Assembly: GCA_947624585.1 (NCBI GenBank)
Contig: CANQKZ010000015.1
Coordinates: 1-34,296 of the forward strand
Direction: 5' to 3'
DNA: 34,296 bases
DNA from: an uncultured Oscillospiraceae bacterium
GTDB taxonomy: Bacteria; Bacillota; Clostridia; Oscillospirales; Oscillospiraceae
Of the stretch, positions 17,252 to 25,422 are shown one piece after another (within the stretch, counting starts at the first letter, position 1; the number at the start of each line of letters is the position of its first letter). The position numbers were made by a program, and so were the translations under genes. The notes under the pieces were generated by a model. That model did not search any database. It was not told the origin of the DNA and saw nothing but the letters and a program-made list of their open reading frames with translations.

Positions 17252-18460
17252 ATGGCACTCATTGTACAAAAATTCGGCGGAAGCTCCGTGGCGGACGTGG
17301 AGCGGGTCCGGCGTGTGGCCGGGATCATCTCCGACTGCTACCGCGCCGGAAACGACGTGATCGTGGTCCTCTCCGCCCAGGGCAAAACCACCGACGGACT
17401 TATCGCAAAGGCCCTGGAATATAACCCCAAGCCCTCCAAGCGGGAGATGGATATGCTCCTCAGCACCGGCGAGCAGCAGTCCGTGGCCCTGTGCGCCATG
17501 ATGCTGAACGGCATGGGCGTCCCCGCCGTCAGCCTCACCGGCTGGCAGGTGGATTTCAAGACCAACACCAACTATTCCAACGCATCCATCAAGTCCGTGG
17601 GCAGCGAGCGCATCCGCAAGGAGCTGGACGGGCGCCGGGTGGTGCTGGTCACCGGCTTCCAGGGCATCAACAAGTACGACGACATCACCACCCTGGGGCG
17701 CGGCGGGTCCGACACCTCGGCGGTGGCCATCGCGGCGGCCATGCACGCGGACCTGTGCCAGATCTACACTGACGTGGACGGCGTCTACACAGCCGACCCC
17801 AACAAGGTCCGGGGCGCCAAGAAGCTGGACGAGATCACCTTCGACGAGATGCTGGAGCTCGCCAGCATGGGCGCCAAGGTGCTTCACAACCGCTCCGTGG
17901 AGATGGCGAAGAGATACAACGTGGATCTGGAGGTGCTCTCCAGCTTTGAAAGAGTACCCGGTACTAAAGTCAGGGAGGTAAAGAAATTGGAACAGGTAGA
18001 AGTAAGCGGCGTGGCAAAGGATGTGAACGTAGCCCGTTTCACCCTGGTGGACATCCGGGACGAACCCGGCATCGCCTTTAAGATCTTCCGCATCCTCGCC
18101 AACGAGAAGATCAACGTGGACATCATCATCCAGTCCCTGGGCCGTGAGAACACCCAGGACGTGACCTTCACCGTCAACCGCGCCGACGCCGAGGCCGCCC
18201 GGGAGGCTCTGGAGAACAGCTCCGACTCCCTGGGGTACAAGAAGCTGGACGTGGACACACACGTTGCCAAGATCAGCATCGTGGGCGCGGGTATGCTCAT
18301 GACCAGCGGCGTGGCCGTCAAGATGTTCGACGCGCTTGCGAAAAAGAAGATCAACATCAAGATGATCTCCACCAGCGAGATCAAGGTCTCCGTTCTGGTG
18401 GACGAGGACGACGCCGACAAGGCCGTGCAGGCGGTCCACGACAAGTTCTTCGGGGACTGA
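17252..18460 (+). CDS. aspartate kinase with C-terminal ACT domains
   Basis: [65 protein letters not shown], two ACT modules. Confidence 0.96.
   Translation: MALIVQKFGGSSVADVERVRRVAGIISDCYRAGNDVIVVLSAQGKTTDGLIAKALEYNPKPSKREMDMLLSTGEQQSVALCAMMLNGMGVPAVSLTGWQVDFKTNTNYSNASIKSVGSERIRKELDGRRVVLVTGFQGINKYDDITTLGRGGSDTSAVAIAAAMHADLCQIYTDVDGVYTADPNKVRGAKKLDEITFDEMLELASMGAKVLHNRSVEMAKRYNVDLEVLSSFERVPGTKVREVKKLEQVEVSGVAKDVNVARFTLVDIRDEPGIAFKIFRILANEKINVDIIIQSLGRENTQDVTFTVNRADAEAAREALENSSDSLGYKKLDVDTHVAKISIVGAGMLMTSGVAVKMFDALAKKKINIKMISTSEIKVSVLVDEDDADKAVQAVHDKFFGD
17987..18460 (+). CDS. possible separately translated aspartokinase beta subunit (internal in-frame start)
   Basis: SD AGGGAGG (17972-17978) 8 nt upstream of in-frame TTG at 17987 (codon 246 of 402); product (M)[22 protein letters not shown]..., 157 aa. 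Confidence 0.55.
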   Translation: MEQVEVSGVAKDVNVARFTLVDIRDEPGIAFKIFRILANEKINVDIIIQSLGRENTQDVTFTVNRADAEAAREALENSSDSLGYKKLDVDTHVAKISIVGAGMLMTSGVAVKMFDALAKKKINIKMISTSEIKVSVLVDEDDADKAVQAVHDKFFGD

Positions 18461-18479
18461 GGAAAACATATTAATTTAC

Positions 18480-18504
18480 AGGGGAGGGCTTTGGGCCCTC
18501 CCCT
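18480..18504 (+). terminator. terminator-like hairpin after aspartokinase gene
   Basis: AGGGGAGGGC-TTTGG-GCCCTCCCCT. Confidence 0.7.
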
Positions 18505-18523
18505 GTTCGTATGTCTGTGGTTA

Positions 18524-18849
18524 ATACTAAGGAACCTCTGAACAAATCGCCGCACCGATCTTGACGACATATTTTCCGCCATATTTCGTCAAAAAATTTT
18601 GAAATACACAAAGTATTCCTGCAATTTTTTGCCTTCATCTGGCGAAAAATCTGCTCGTCAATCTCGGCACTTCGATTTATTCAGAGGTTCCCTAATATTC
18701 AATCAAAGCAAGACATTCGCGACGGTCTTTTTCGGGTCATGCTTCGTCACGCGGCTTGGAAATACATACAGTATTCCCGGCGCCGCCTTCCTCGTCTGAC
18801 ACGAAAAATCCTCATCGCTCGGTGTCTTATTTTAATTGAATATTAGTAT
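18524..18849. mobile_element. MITE-like family B copy 2, interrupted by family A copy 2
   Basis: Left end ATACTAA (18524-18530), then A element 18531-18692, then TAATATTCAATCAAAGC... resumes; right end AATTGAATATTAGTAT at 18849. Confidence 0.82.
18531..18692. mobile_element. MITE-like family A copy 2, nested in family B terminal repeat
   Basis: GGAACCTCTGAACAAATCGCCGCACCGATCTTGACG...CGATTTATTCAGAGGTTCCC with TAA on both flanks. Confidence 0.87.
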
Positions 18850-20297
18850 TACTGTTTTCCGTTGAATTTGAAGCCCGGGAACTCATCGGGGGCGACGGTC
18901 TCAACCTGTTCCCCGTCCACGGTGAAGGTGCCCTCCGGGACGCCATTGTCCTCCCCCACGGTGAAGGCGGAGTAGAGGACCGCCTGGCGGCGGTGGTCGA
19001 AATCGCCGGAGAGCTGGATCTCCGACGGGGCGCCGGTTTGGGTGAGCGCGTCGGCGAGGGTGCGGTGGTAGTAGTTCATCTGGCAGGAGTAGATAGACCG
19101 CAGGGTGTCGGCGCGGGAGAGGGTGTAGAGGATATAGCCCTCGGTGTCCTCAGCCGTCAGAGGGACGAAGACGTTCCCACGAATCACGGCCTCGCTCCGG
19201 GGGCCGAAGAGGCCGCCCAGGGTGCGGGTCTCCGCCGTCAGGTCCGCGAAGGGGACCGTGTACGTCTGTCCGCGTTGCCGGTAGACCAGGCGTCCGGAGG
19301 GTTCCCCGGTCCGGGTCAGGCCCTCGGACTGGGTGAGGTAAAGCGCGTCGCCCCACTTAGGGCCGCCCTCCAGCCAGCGGAAGTATTGCAGGATGAACAC
19401 CCGGCCGTCGGGAAGCTCCCCGGTGAGGTCGCACGCCTCCAGGCCGGTGACGGCGTTCATGCCGGCGCCATCCTGCCAGGAGATCTGGATGTTCCCGGCG
19501 CTGTCTATCAGGGCCGCGTCCTCCGGCGTCAGGATCCGGGCGATTTGGGCGGGCGCCGCCTCCGTCAGGGCCGCCTCGTCCGGCGGGGTGAAGATCTCCG
19601 CCTCCGGCACCGAGAGAGACAGGCCGAGCGCCGCGCCGCAGAGGGTCGCGGCGAGGAGTCCCGCCAGGGCAACCGCGGCGAAGGCTCCGTCCGAGAGACG
19701 CACCGGCGCGTTGCGCAGGGCGTACCCGGTGTCGCCCAGGGCGGCGTGCAGGCGGCTGACGGCAATGAGCACGGCGATATATCCCGCCAGCAGAAGGATC
19801 CCGAAAAATCCCAAACTTCCCCAGTCCATCAATGCCCCCACAGCCAGGAGCAGGCTGAAGGCCAGGAGCAGGTTCACGGGCCACAGCCTCCCGGGCGTGC
19901 CGGTCCGGGCGAACACCCGCCCCATCCCAACGCGGAAGGCCGCCAGCTGGGCCGCCTGCAAAAGGAGCGAAGGCACAGTCAGTTCATCAACGGAGAAAAA
20001 CGGCGAAGTCCGCAGGGCTCGGACGGCGAACATCAGCGCAAGCCGCAGGAGCGACAGGACCCAGGCCGCCCGGAAGCCGCCGTTCTCCCGCCGCAGAGCC
20101 CGGAATCCCAGGACCGTCAGAACCGCCCCCACCGGCGGCAGGAGCCGGTCCAGGTAGAGAAAGTTGAAGATGACGGTGGTCAGGAGGATGCCCCAGGCGA
20201 TGAAGCGGACGGGCCGCCGCCAGGTGTCGATCCGCTCCACGTCCCCGCCGTCGGGGTCGGGCAGGTCGGCCAGAAGCTCTTCAAACCGGTCATCCAT
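18849..20297 (-). CDS. multi-TM membrane protein, probable anti-sigma partner of the adjacent ECF factor
   Basis: ~482 aa; MDDRFEELLADLPDPDGGDVERIDTWRRPVRFIAWGILLTTVIFNFLYLDRLLPP..., several TMs then extracytoplasmic C-terminal domain; overlaps the sigma gene. Start chosen at the internal Met of the 18849..20306 ORF. Confidence 0.65.
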   Translation of the reverse strand: MDDRFEELLADLPDPDGGDVERIDTWRRPVRFIAWGILLTTVIFNFLYLDRLLPPVGAVLTVLGFRALRRENGGFRAAWVLSLLRLALMFAVRALRTSPFFSVDELTVPSLLLQAAQLAAFRVGMGRVFARTGTPGRLWPVNLLLAFSLLLAVGALMDWGSLGFFGILLLAGYIAVLIAVSRLHAALGDTGYALRNAPVRLSDGAFAAVALAGLLAATLCGAALGLSLSVPEAEIFTPPDEAALTEAAPAQIARILTPEDAALIDSAGNIQISWQDGAGMNAVTGLEACDLTGELPDGRVFILQYFRWLEGGPKWGDALYLTQSEGLTRTGEPSGRLVYRQRGQTYTVPFADLTAETRTLGGLFGPRSEAVIRGNVFVPLTAEDTEGYILYTLSRADTLRSIYSCQMNYYHRTLADALTQTGAPSEIQLSGDFDHRRQAVLYSAFTVGEDNGVPEGTFTVDGEQVETVAPDEFPGFKFNGKQ

Positions 20298-20823
20298 CCT
20301 CATCACCTCCCAGCAGTTCCCGGAGCCGCCGCTTCGCCCGGTAGAGCCGCCCCTCCACCGCCCGCGCCGTCAGGCCCAGCTCCGCCGCGATTTGGGCGGT
20401 GGGCTGGCGGTACCAGTATTTTCTATAGATGAGACGCCGGTCGGAGGCGGGCAGTTCCTCCAGCGCCCGGCGCAGGGATTCCTCCCGTTCCCGGCGCAGA
20501 AGCTCCTCCTCCGGGGTGGTCCCGGAGGCCAGGGATTCGTCGAGCTGCGTCTCCTCTCCCCTCTTCCGCCGGGCCATGGAGACGGCGGCGTTCCGGGCCA
20601 CGGCGGTGATCCAGGGCTTCAGGGGCCGCGACGGGTCCAGGGCGGAGGCGGAGGACAGGAGCCTTAAGTACACGTCGCTGACGCACTCCTCCGCGTCCCG
20701 GGCGTCGGGAAGGATGGCGTCCACCACGTAGCGGATGAGCGCCCCGTACCGCCGCCGCAGCTCCGGCAGCGCGTCCCCGCCGCCGCGCCGCAGGAGCTCC
20801 GAAAGCTCTTCCAACCTCCTCAC
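20290..20823 (-). CDS. ECF-type sigma-70 family RNA polymerase sigma factor
   Basis: DARDAEECVSDVYLRLLSSASALDPSRPLKPWITAVARNAAVSMARRKR and ASDRRLIYRKYWYRQPTAQIAAELGLTARAVEGRLYRAKRRLRELL. Confidence 0.92.
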   Translation of the reverse strand: MRRLEELSELLRRGGGDALPELRRRYGALIRYVVDAILPDARDAEECVSDVYLRLLSSASALDPSRPLKPWITAVARNAAVSMARRKRGEETQLDESLASGTTPEEELLRREREESLRRALEELPASDRRLIYRKYWYRQPTAQIAAELGLTARAVEGRLYRAKRRLRELLGGDEDG

Positions 20824-20913
20824 CGCCTTTCTTTATCGTCTTTCTACTCTATAATACGCAAGGAATCTGAAAAACCCACAAAAAAACGGGCGCCGCCGCC
20901 CGAAAAAAGCGAG

Positions 20914-20949
20914 GAGACCGAACCGGGACGGATCCCGGCCCGGTCTCCC
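20914..20949. terminator. intergenic hairpin between the cytidylate kinase-like gene and the ECF sigma gene
   Basis: GGAGACCGAACCGGG-ACGGAT-CCCGGCCCGGTCTCC; a second hairpin CGGGCGCCGCCGCCCG lies at ~20886-20902. Confidence 0.6.
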
Positions 20950-20973
20950 CGTCATGCGCTGTATTCGCGGGCC

Positions 20974-21603
20974 TCACAGGCGCCCCGCCGCCTTCAGGTA
21001 CTCCATGATGATGGCCACCGCCCCGTCGGGGCCCACCTTCGTGACATTGACGGACAAATCGTGGCCCTGGGCCTGGCCCCAGTTCTCACCGGTGAAGTTC
21101 TTGTAGTAGTTCTGGCGGCTGCGGTCCAGCTTCCTCAGCTGCTGCTCCGCGCCCCGGTCGTCCAGGTTGTACTCCGCCTTGCACTGCTCCAGTCTGTCCC
21201 GGAGCTCCGCGAACAGGAACACCTTGACGCAGTCCGGGTCGTCCCGCAGAAGGTAGTCCGAGCACCGGCCGATGATCACGGCGCTGCCCTTTTTGGCGAT
21301 CTCCTGGATCACGTTGGCCTGGGCCGAAAAGGCGGTGTAGCTCATGGGCATATCGTAGGTGTGGTGGAAGCCGTGGACGTTGTAGGAGTTGTAGGAGCTG
21401 GCGGCCAGGTTGAAGAGGAAGGAGCCCGTTATGTTCTCCTCCAGCTTCCCGATGTAGTCCGGGGAGAGGCCGCTCTTCTCCGAGGCCAGGTCGATGATCT
21501 TTCTGTCAAACATCGGGATCCCCAAATCGGCGGCAAGCTTTCCGCCGATGACCGTGCCATGGGCCCCGTAAGCACGGCTGATGGCAATGATGGTTTTTTT
21601 CAT
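20974..21603 (-). CDS. cytidylate kinase-like family protein (P-loop kinase)
   Basis: MKKTIIAISRAYGAHGTVIGGKLAADLGIPMFDRKIIDLASEKSGLSPDYI...GSAVIIGRCSDYLLRDDPDCVKVFLFA. Confidence 0.87.
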   Translation of the reverse strand: MKKTIIAISRAYGAHGTVIGGKLAADLGIPMFDRKIIDLASEKSGLSPDYIGKLEENITGSFLFNLAASSYNSYNVHGFHHTYDMPMSYTAFSAQANVIQEIAKKGSAVIIGRCSDYLLRDDPDCVKVFLFAELRDRLEQCKAEYNLDDRGAEQQLRKLDRSRQNYYKNFTGENWGQAQGHDLSVNVTKVGPDGAVAIIMEYLKAAGRL

Positions 21604-21994
21604 GGCCGATCCTCCTTGTGCGAATTTCCTAAAAAGAACGGGACAGGAGCTCCGTTCTTTATTTAAATATACCACATCCTCCCGGATTTTGCAATAATTT
21701 ACCTTGATAATATTCATTTTATTTTTTGAGAACATCCGCACGCCAATTTTCCCTTGCGCCGCAAGGTTTTTCAGTCTTCAGGAAATTCCCGTCACTCCCT
21801 GTATACACCGTTTGACACCAAATTGACGCCAAATCCGAAAATCCGCCGGTTGTGACACCGTACCGACGCACGCTCCGATTTAAGCGCATACGCGATGAGG
21901 CGCTTGAAAATGTTTTCTTTCATGACGGATTTCCCTTTTCTGATGACATTTCAATAACTTTCAAGTATAACAATCATAAAAGAGGTGACCGCCG

Positions 21995-22363
21995 TTGTAT
22001 GCAATACATTTTTACTCCGACAGAAGCGGGAACGAGCCCGTTCCGGACTATCTGCGCGAGCTTTCGGAGCGGTCCGACAAGGACAGCCGCATCAAGCTCA
22101 ACAAGATCCGCGACTATGTAAAAGCCCTGGCCCGGTACGGCACACAGGTGGGCGAGCCGTATGTAAAGCACCTGGACGGCCAGATCTGGAAACTCTGCCC
22201 CATCCGGGACAGAATTCTCTTCGTTGCCTGGCACGAGGGAGGCTCCGTCCTCCTCCACACGTTTGTAAAGAAGACTCAGAAAACTCCCGCGAGGGAGATC
22301 TCCAAGGCAAAGCGCGAGCTTGCCGACATGGTTGAAAGGGGTGTTACCTTTGAAACCGAATGA
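21995..22363 (+). CDS. type II toxin, RelE/HigB (phage-derived Gp49-like) family; TTG start
   Basis: [114 protein letters not shown] upstream. Confidence 0.9.
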   Translation: MYAIHFYSDRSGNEPVPDYLRELSERSDKDSRIKLNKIRDYVKALARYGTQVGEPYVKHLDGQIWKLCPIRDRILFVAWHEGGSVLLHTFVKKTQKTPAREISKAKRELADMVERGVTFETE

Positions 22364-22649
22364 AAAACCCGTCAGCCCCATCGGCCACAGTTGGGAGGAG
22401 GTGGAGCATGAACTCTATACCCCCGAAGAGATCGCCGCCAGCGATCTGCGCGTCGCCATCATCGGCGAACTCATCAAGGCCCGTCAGGAGCGCGGCATCA
22501 GCCAGAAGAAGCTTGAAGAGCTCAGCGGCGTGAAGCAGCCCATCATCGCCCGCATGGAACGCGGCAGCACCAGCCCCCAGATCGACACGGTCCTGACGGT
22601 CCTGGCCCCCCTGGGCAAGACCCTTGCCGTCGTCCCCCTGGACCGTTGA
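22350..22649 (+). CDS. HigA-like XRE antitoxin; TTG start overlapping the toxin gene
   Basis: [96 protein letters not shown]. Confidence 0.9.
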   Translation: MKPNEKPVSPIGHSWEEVEHELYTPEEIAASDLRVAIIGELIKARQERGISQKKLEELSGVKQPIIARMERGSTSPQIDTVLTVLAPLGKTLAVVPLDR

Positions 22650-22744
22650 CCCCCTCCCCCGCAGCATGGTTTTTGCGTCCGCCCAATTTTTGTGACATTT
22701 TGGAGATTTGTTGAGATTGGGCCGAAAAAACTTATTTAGGGCTC

Positions 22745-22904
22745 ATACTAATATCCAATCAAAGCAAGACATTTGCGGCGGTCTTTTTTGCGCCATACTT
22801 CGTCAGCCTGCTTGGAAATACGACAGTATTCCCTGCGCAGTCTTCCTCGTCTGGCGCTAAAAATCCTCGCCGCTCGGTATCTTCCTTTAATTGAATATCA
22901 GTAT
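22745..22904. mobile_element. MITE-like family B copy 3
   Basis: ATACTAATATCCAATCAAAGCAAGACATTTGCGGCGGTC...CGCCGCTCGGTATCTTCCTTTAATTGAATATCAGTAT; same architecture as copies 1 and 2. Confidence 0.85.
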
Positions 22905-23004
22905 GAGATTGTGGAGAACTTCCTCGTGCATCGCCATCAGTTCCGATCAAGCCTCACCGGCCTCCCCTTCTCCGTCTTCTTGCACTTCTCGGCATACGGA
23001 CAGC

Positions 23005-23163
23005 CTGAGCGGTCCACACATTCTTACCGCGATCCCGGATCTGATAGATCTGCTTGACATCGAGGGCGGCATGGGGACGGGGGACGGTATGGGGACGGTC
23101 AAGACAACCGTGACAAGCCCGAAAACGGGAGAAGTCACCGAGGAGTGCCCCTGTGGACAGTGA
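23005..23163 (+). pseudogene. possible decayed fragment of an ISAs1-type DDE transposase
   Basis: Frame reads SGPHILTAIPDLIDLLDIEGGMGTGDGMGT, resembling the ISAs1 motif ...ITAIPELL-LLDL-G-IVTIDAMG-Q; short, truncated and degenerate. Confidence 0.35.
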
Positions 23164-23279
23164 GGCGCTAAGGCGGGTTGCGTTTATGGAAGAGTACCTG
23201 CTGTCGCCGTGAGGCCGCGGCGTCGGGGGCTTGACGGGAATTGGTGGGATTGCTATAATTTGAAGAAGGGGTGATTTTT

Positions 23280-24266
23280 ATGAAAACCGAATTACTGAGT
23301 GAAGAAAATCTTTGCGTGCCCTGTGGGTGCCGGTGCCGGCACTGTCTCCTGGGGTTTGACGGCGGGGTTCCGGGGGCGGGGTACGCGCGGGGGAAGGATC
23401 TGGCGCGGCGGCTGAAGGGGGAATCGCCGGTGAGGTTCACCTACTACATCGGCTTCTGCATGGACACGCCGGAGCTTTTGGACTACATCGCTTTCTGCCG
23501 GGAGATGGGCTTCCCCGGCGGGAGTTTTCTCCAGATGAACGGCTTCGCCAAAAGGCCCTACCCGGAGCTGGAGCGGCTGATGGGCGATGTCCGGGACGCC
23601 GGGGTGGAGCTCATTGACCTGACCTTCTACGGGTTGCCGGAATACCACGACCGATTCGCCGGACGGGCCGGGGATTTTGCGCTTCTGACGGATATGCTGC
23701 GGGCCGCGGGCGCCGTCCGCCTGCCGGTACACATCAGCGGTCCCCTCACCGAGGAGAACGCCGGGCAGGCGGAGGGGCTGCTGGACCTGCTCGCGGGGTA
23801 TGACACCGAGAACATCCGTTTCTATCTGCCCCACGCCAAGGGGCGGGGGTGGTTCCTGGAGCCCGCGCGGCTCAGGAAGAGCACCCTGGACCTGCTCCCC
23901 CACGCTGTCCGGGACCGTATGCCGCGTGTCGCCACCCAAACGGAGGCCGACTGGCTGCGGCGGAGGGACTTCCCGGAGCCGGAGTCGCGGTACCTGACGC
24001 TTTCCGTGACGGCGGAGAACATCGGAAAATACGAAAAGATGCCCGCCGCCGATATTCTTGCGGAGCTGGAATCGCTGGACGACGCCTTCTGGTCCGCCGT
24101 GCCGTCCGCTGCGGAGCTTGCGCGGCTCTACGGCGATGCGGACAGCGACAGGCTCTTCCGGTACCGGGACCTGGTTCTTCTGTGGACGAAGAGGTACGTG
24201 CGGGACAACAAGCTCACCCTCCACGACATGACCGACGAGCGGGGGCACTTCTCTGTGAGGGAGTGA
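23280..24266 (+). CDS. radical SAM superfamily protein (function unknown)
   Basis: 328 aa; CVPCGCRCRHCLLGFDGG contains CxxxCxxC near the N-terminus; FTYYIGFCMDTPELLDYIAFCREMGFPGGSFLQMNGFA follows; SD GAAGGGG 5' of ATG 23280. Confidence 0.7.
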   Translation: MKTELLSEENLCVPCGCRCRHCLLGFDGGVPGAGYARGKDLARRLKGESPVRFTYYIGFCMDTPELLDYIAFCREMGFPGGSFLQMNGFAKRPYPELERLMGDVRDAGVELIDLTFYGLPEYHDRFAGRAGDFALLTDMLRAAGAVRLPVHISGPLTEENAGQAEGLLDLLAGYDTENIRFYLPHAKGRGWFLEPARLRKSTLDLLPHAVRDRMPRVATQTEADWLRRRDFPEPESRYLTLSVTAENIGKYEKMPAADILAELESLDDAFWSAVPSAAELARLYGDADSDRLFRYRDLVLLWTKRYVRDNKLTLHDMTDERGHFSVRE

Positions 24267-24281
24267 TCCCTTTCCGTGGGA

Positions 24282-25310
24282 TCAGAGCTTCCTTCTGAGC
24301 CTCTCGATCTCCCGCCGCACCGCGTCCACGGTTTCGCCGTCGGTGGTGTCCCAGTCGGAGCCCATGGCCTCGATTTCCCGCTCCAGGGCCTCGATGGCGG
24401 CTGGGATGTTGCCCATGCGCTCACAGGTCTGGGCGATGGCCTCAAAGGGGTCGGTGAAGGCCCTGGGGTGGGTCTGACGGCGCTGGGCCTCCCGGTAGCA
24501 CTCCAGGGCCCGGTCATACTCCCCGTCGAAGACCAGGTTGTCGCCCAGGCTTGTCCAAGCCATCCAGTCGTCCGGGAAATCCAGGACCATCCGCTCCCTT
24601 ATCTCGCGGGCCCGCGCCCTGTCGCCCCGAGCCAGGGCGATCCTGGCCCGGTAGTCCGGCACCCGGAAGGTGTCATTGATCTGAGCGAGCTTCTCGCACC
24701 AGACCTCCGCCTCGTCGAAACGGCGGTCCGCTATCAGGGCGTCCATGATCCACAGGTAGGCCCGCCAGACGGTGGGGTTGCGGGTGATGAAGTCCTCGTA
24801 CCAGCCGATGTACTCCCAGTGGGTGTCGGAGTACCAGTCGGGGCTGAGGATCCCCACCGCCTCCGCCAGCTCCCCGTGGGCGTCCCGGCTGTCGGGCGTC
24901 CGGGCAAGGGCCTCCTTGGCGTAAGCTTCCGCCCGGCGGTGATGGGCACGGGCCTGAAAATTCTCCATCCAGGCAAGCAGCGTCCAGGGCTCGCCGTTTT
25001 TCGGCTCCCGGCGGGTCATATCCCGCAGAAACTCCGCCTCCCGCTCAAGGATCGGGTCCTCGATGTCCCGCTTGTCCCAGAGCATATTGCGGATCCGCTC
25101 CATCCGCGTCCCGTCCGTCAGGGCAAAGAGCTGGTCGATGGTCACCCCGAAGTAGGCGGAGATCTCCGGCAGCAGGCCGATGTCCGGCGCCGTGGCGCCC
25201 GTCTCCCACTTGCTGACGGTCTGGGGCAGGACCCCCAGGGCCTCCGCCACCGTCTCCTGGGTGACGCCCCGCCGTGCGCGGAGCGCTTTGATCTGATTTC
25301 CGATTTCCAT
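24282..25310 (-). CDS. XRE-family HTH regulator with TPR-like C-terminal domain
   Basis: MEIGNQIKALRARRGVTQETVAEALGVLPQTVSKWETGATAPDIGLLPEISAYFGVTIDQLF then helical repeats. Confidence 0.9.
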   Translation of the reverse strand: MEIGNQIKALRARRGVTQETVAEALGVLPQTVSKWETGATAPDIGLLPEISAYFGVTIDQLFALTDGTRMERIRNMLWDKRDIEDPILEREAEFLRDMTRREPKNGEPWTLLAWMENFQARAHHRRAEAYAKEALARTPDSRDAHGELAEAVGILSPDWYSDTHWEYIGWYEDFITRNPTVWRAYLWIMDALIADRRFDEAEVWCEKLAQINDTFRVPDYRARIALARGDRARAREIRERMVLDFPDDWMAWTSLGDNLVFDGEYDRALECYREAQRRQTHPRAFTDPFEAIAQTCERMGNIPAAIEALEREIEAMGSDWDTTDGETVDAVRREIERLRRKL

Positions 25311-25332
25311 GGATCGTATAACCTCCAAAACA

Positions 25333-25384
25333 AAAACTCGTCCGGACTGGGGTCATCATACCACATCCGGACGAGTTTTATCAA
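25333..25384 (-). promoter_or_regulatory. promoter nested within a 14-bp inverted repeat upstream of the XRE-TPR gene
   Basis: Arms AAAACTCGTCCGGA (25333-25346) and TCCGGACGAGTTTT (25366-25379), 19-bp loop; minus-strand TTGATA (25379-25384) - 18 bp - TATGAT (25355-25360). Confidence 0.75.
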
Positions 25385-25422
25385 GGGCGCGAAAGGCTTG
25401 CGCGCTCGCCTGTCAGGCGGGC

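Noticed and set aside
20886-20949. Tandem GC hairpins as a riboswitch
   Set aside because: Simple strong stems in an intergenic region; best explained as terminators, no known aptamer recognised.
21780-21990. Integrase remnant upstream of higBA
   Set aside because: Minus-strand translation gives only a short open stretch (FKRLIAYALKSERASVRCHNRRIFGFGVNLVSNGVYRE) without a motif I can name.
7568-22904. A/B repeats as a CRISPR array
   Set aside because: Copies are ~160 bp, kilobases apart, palindromic, with no short regularly spaced repeats or cas genes.
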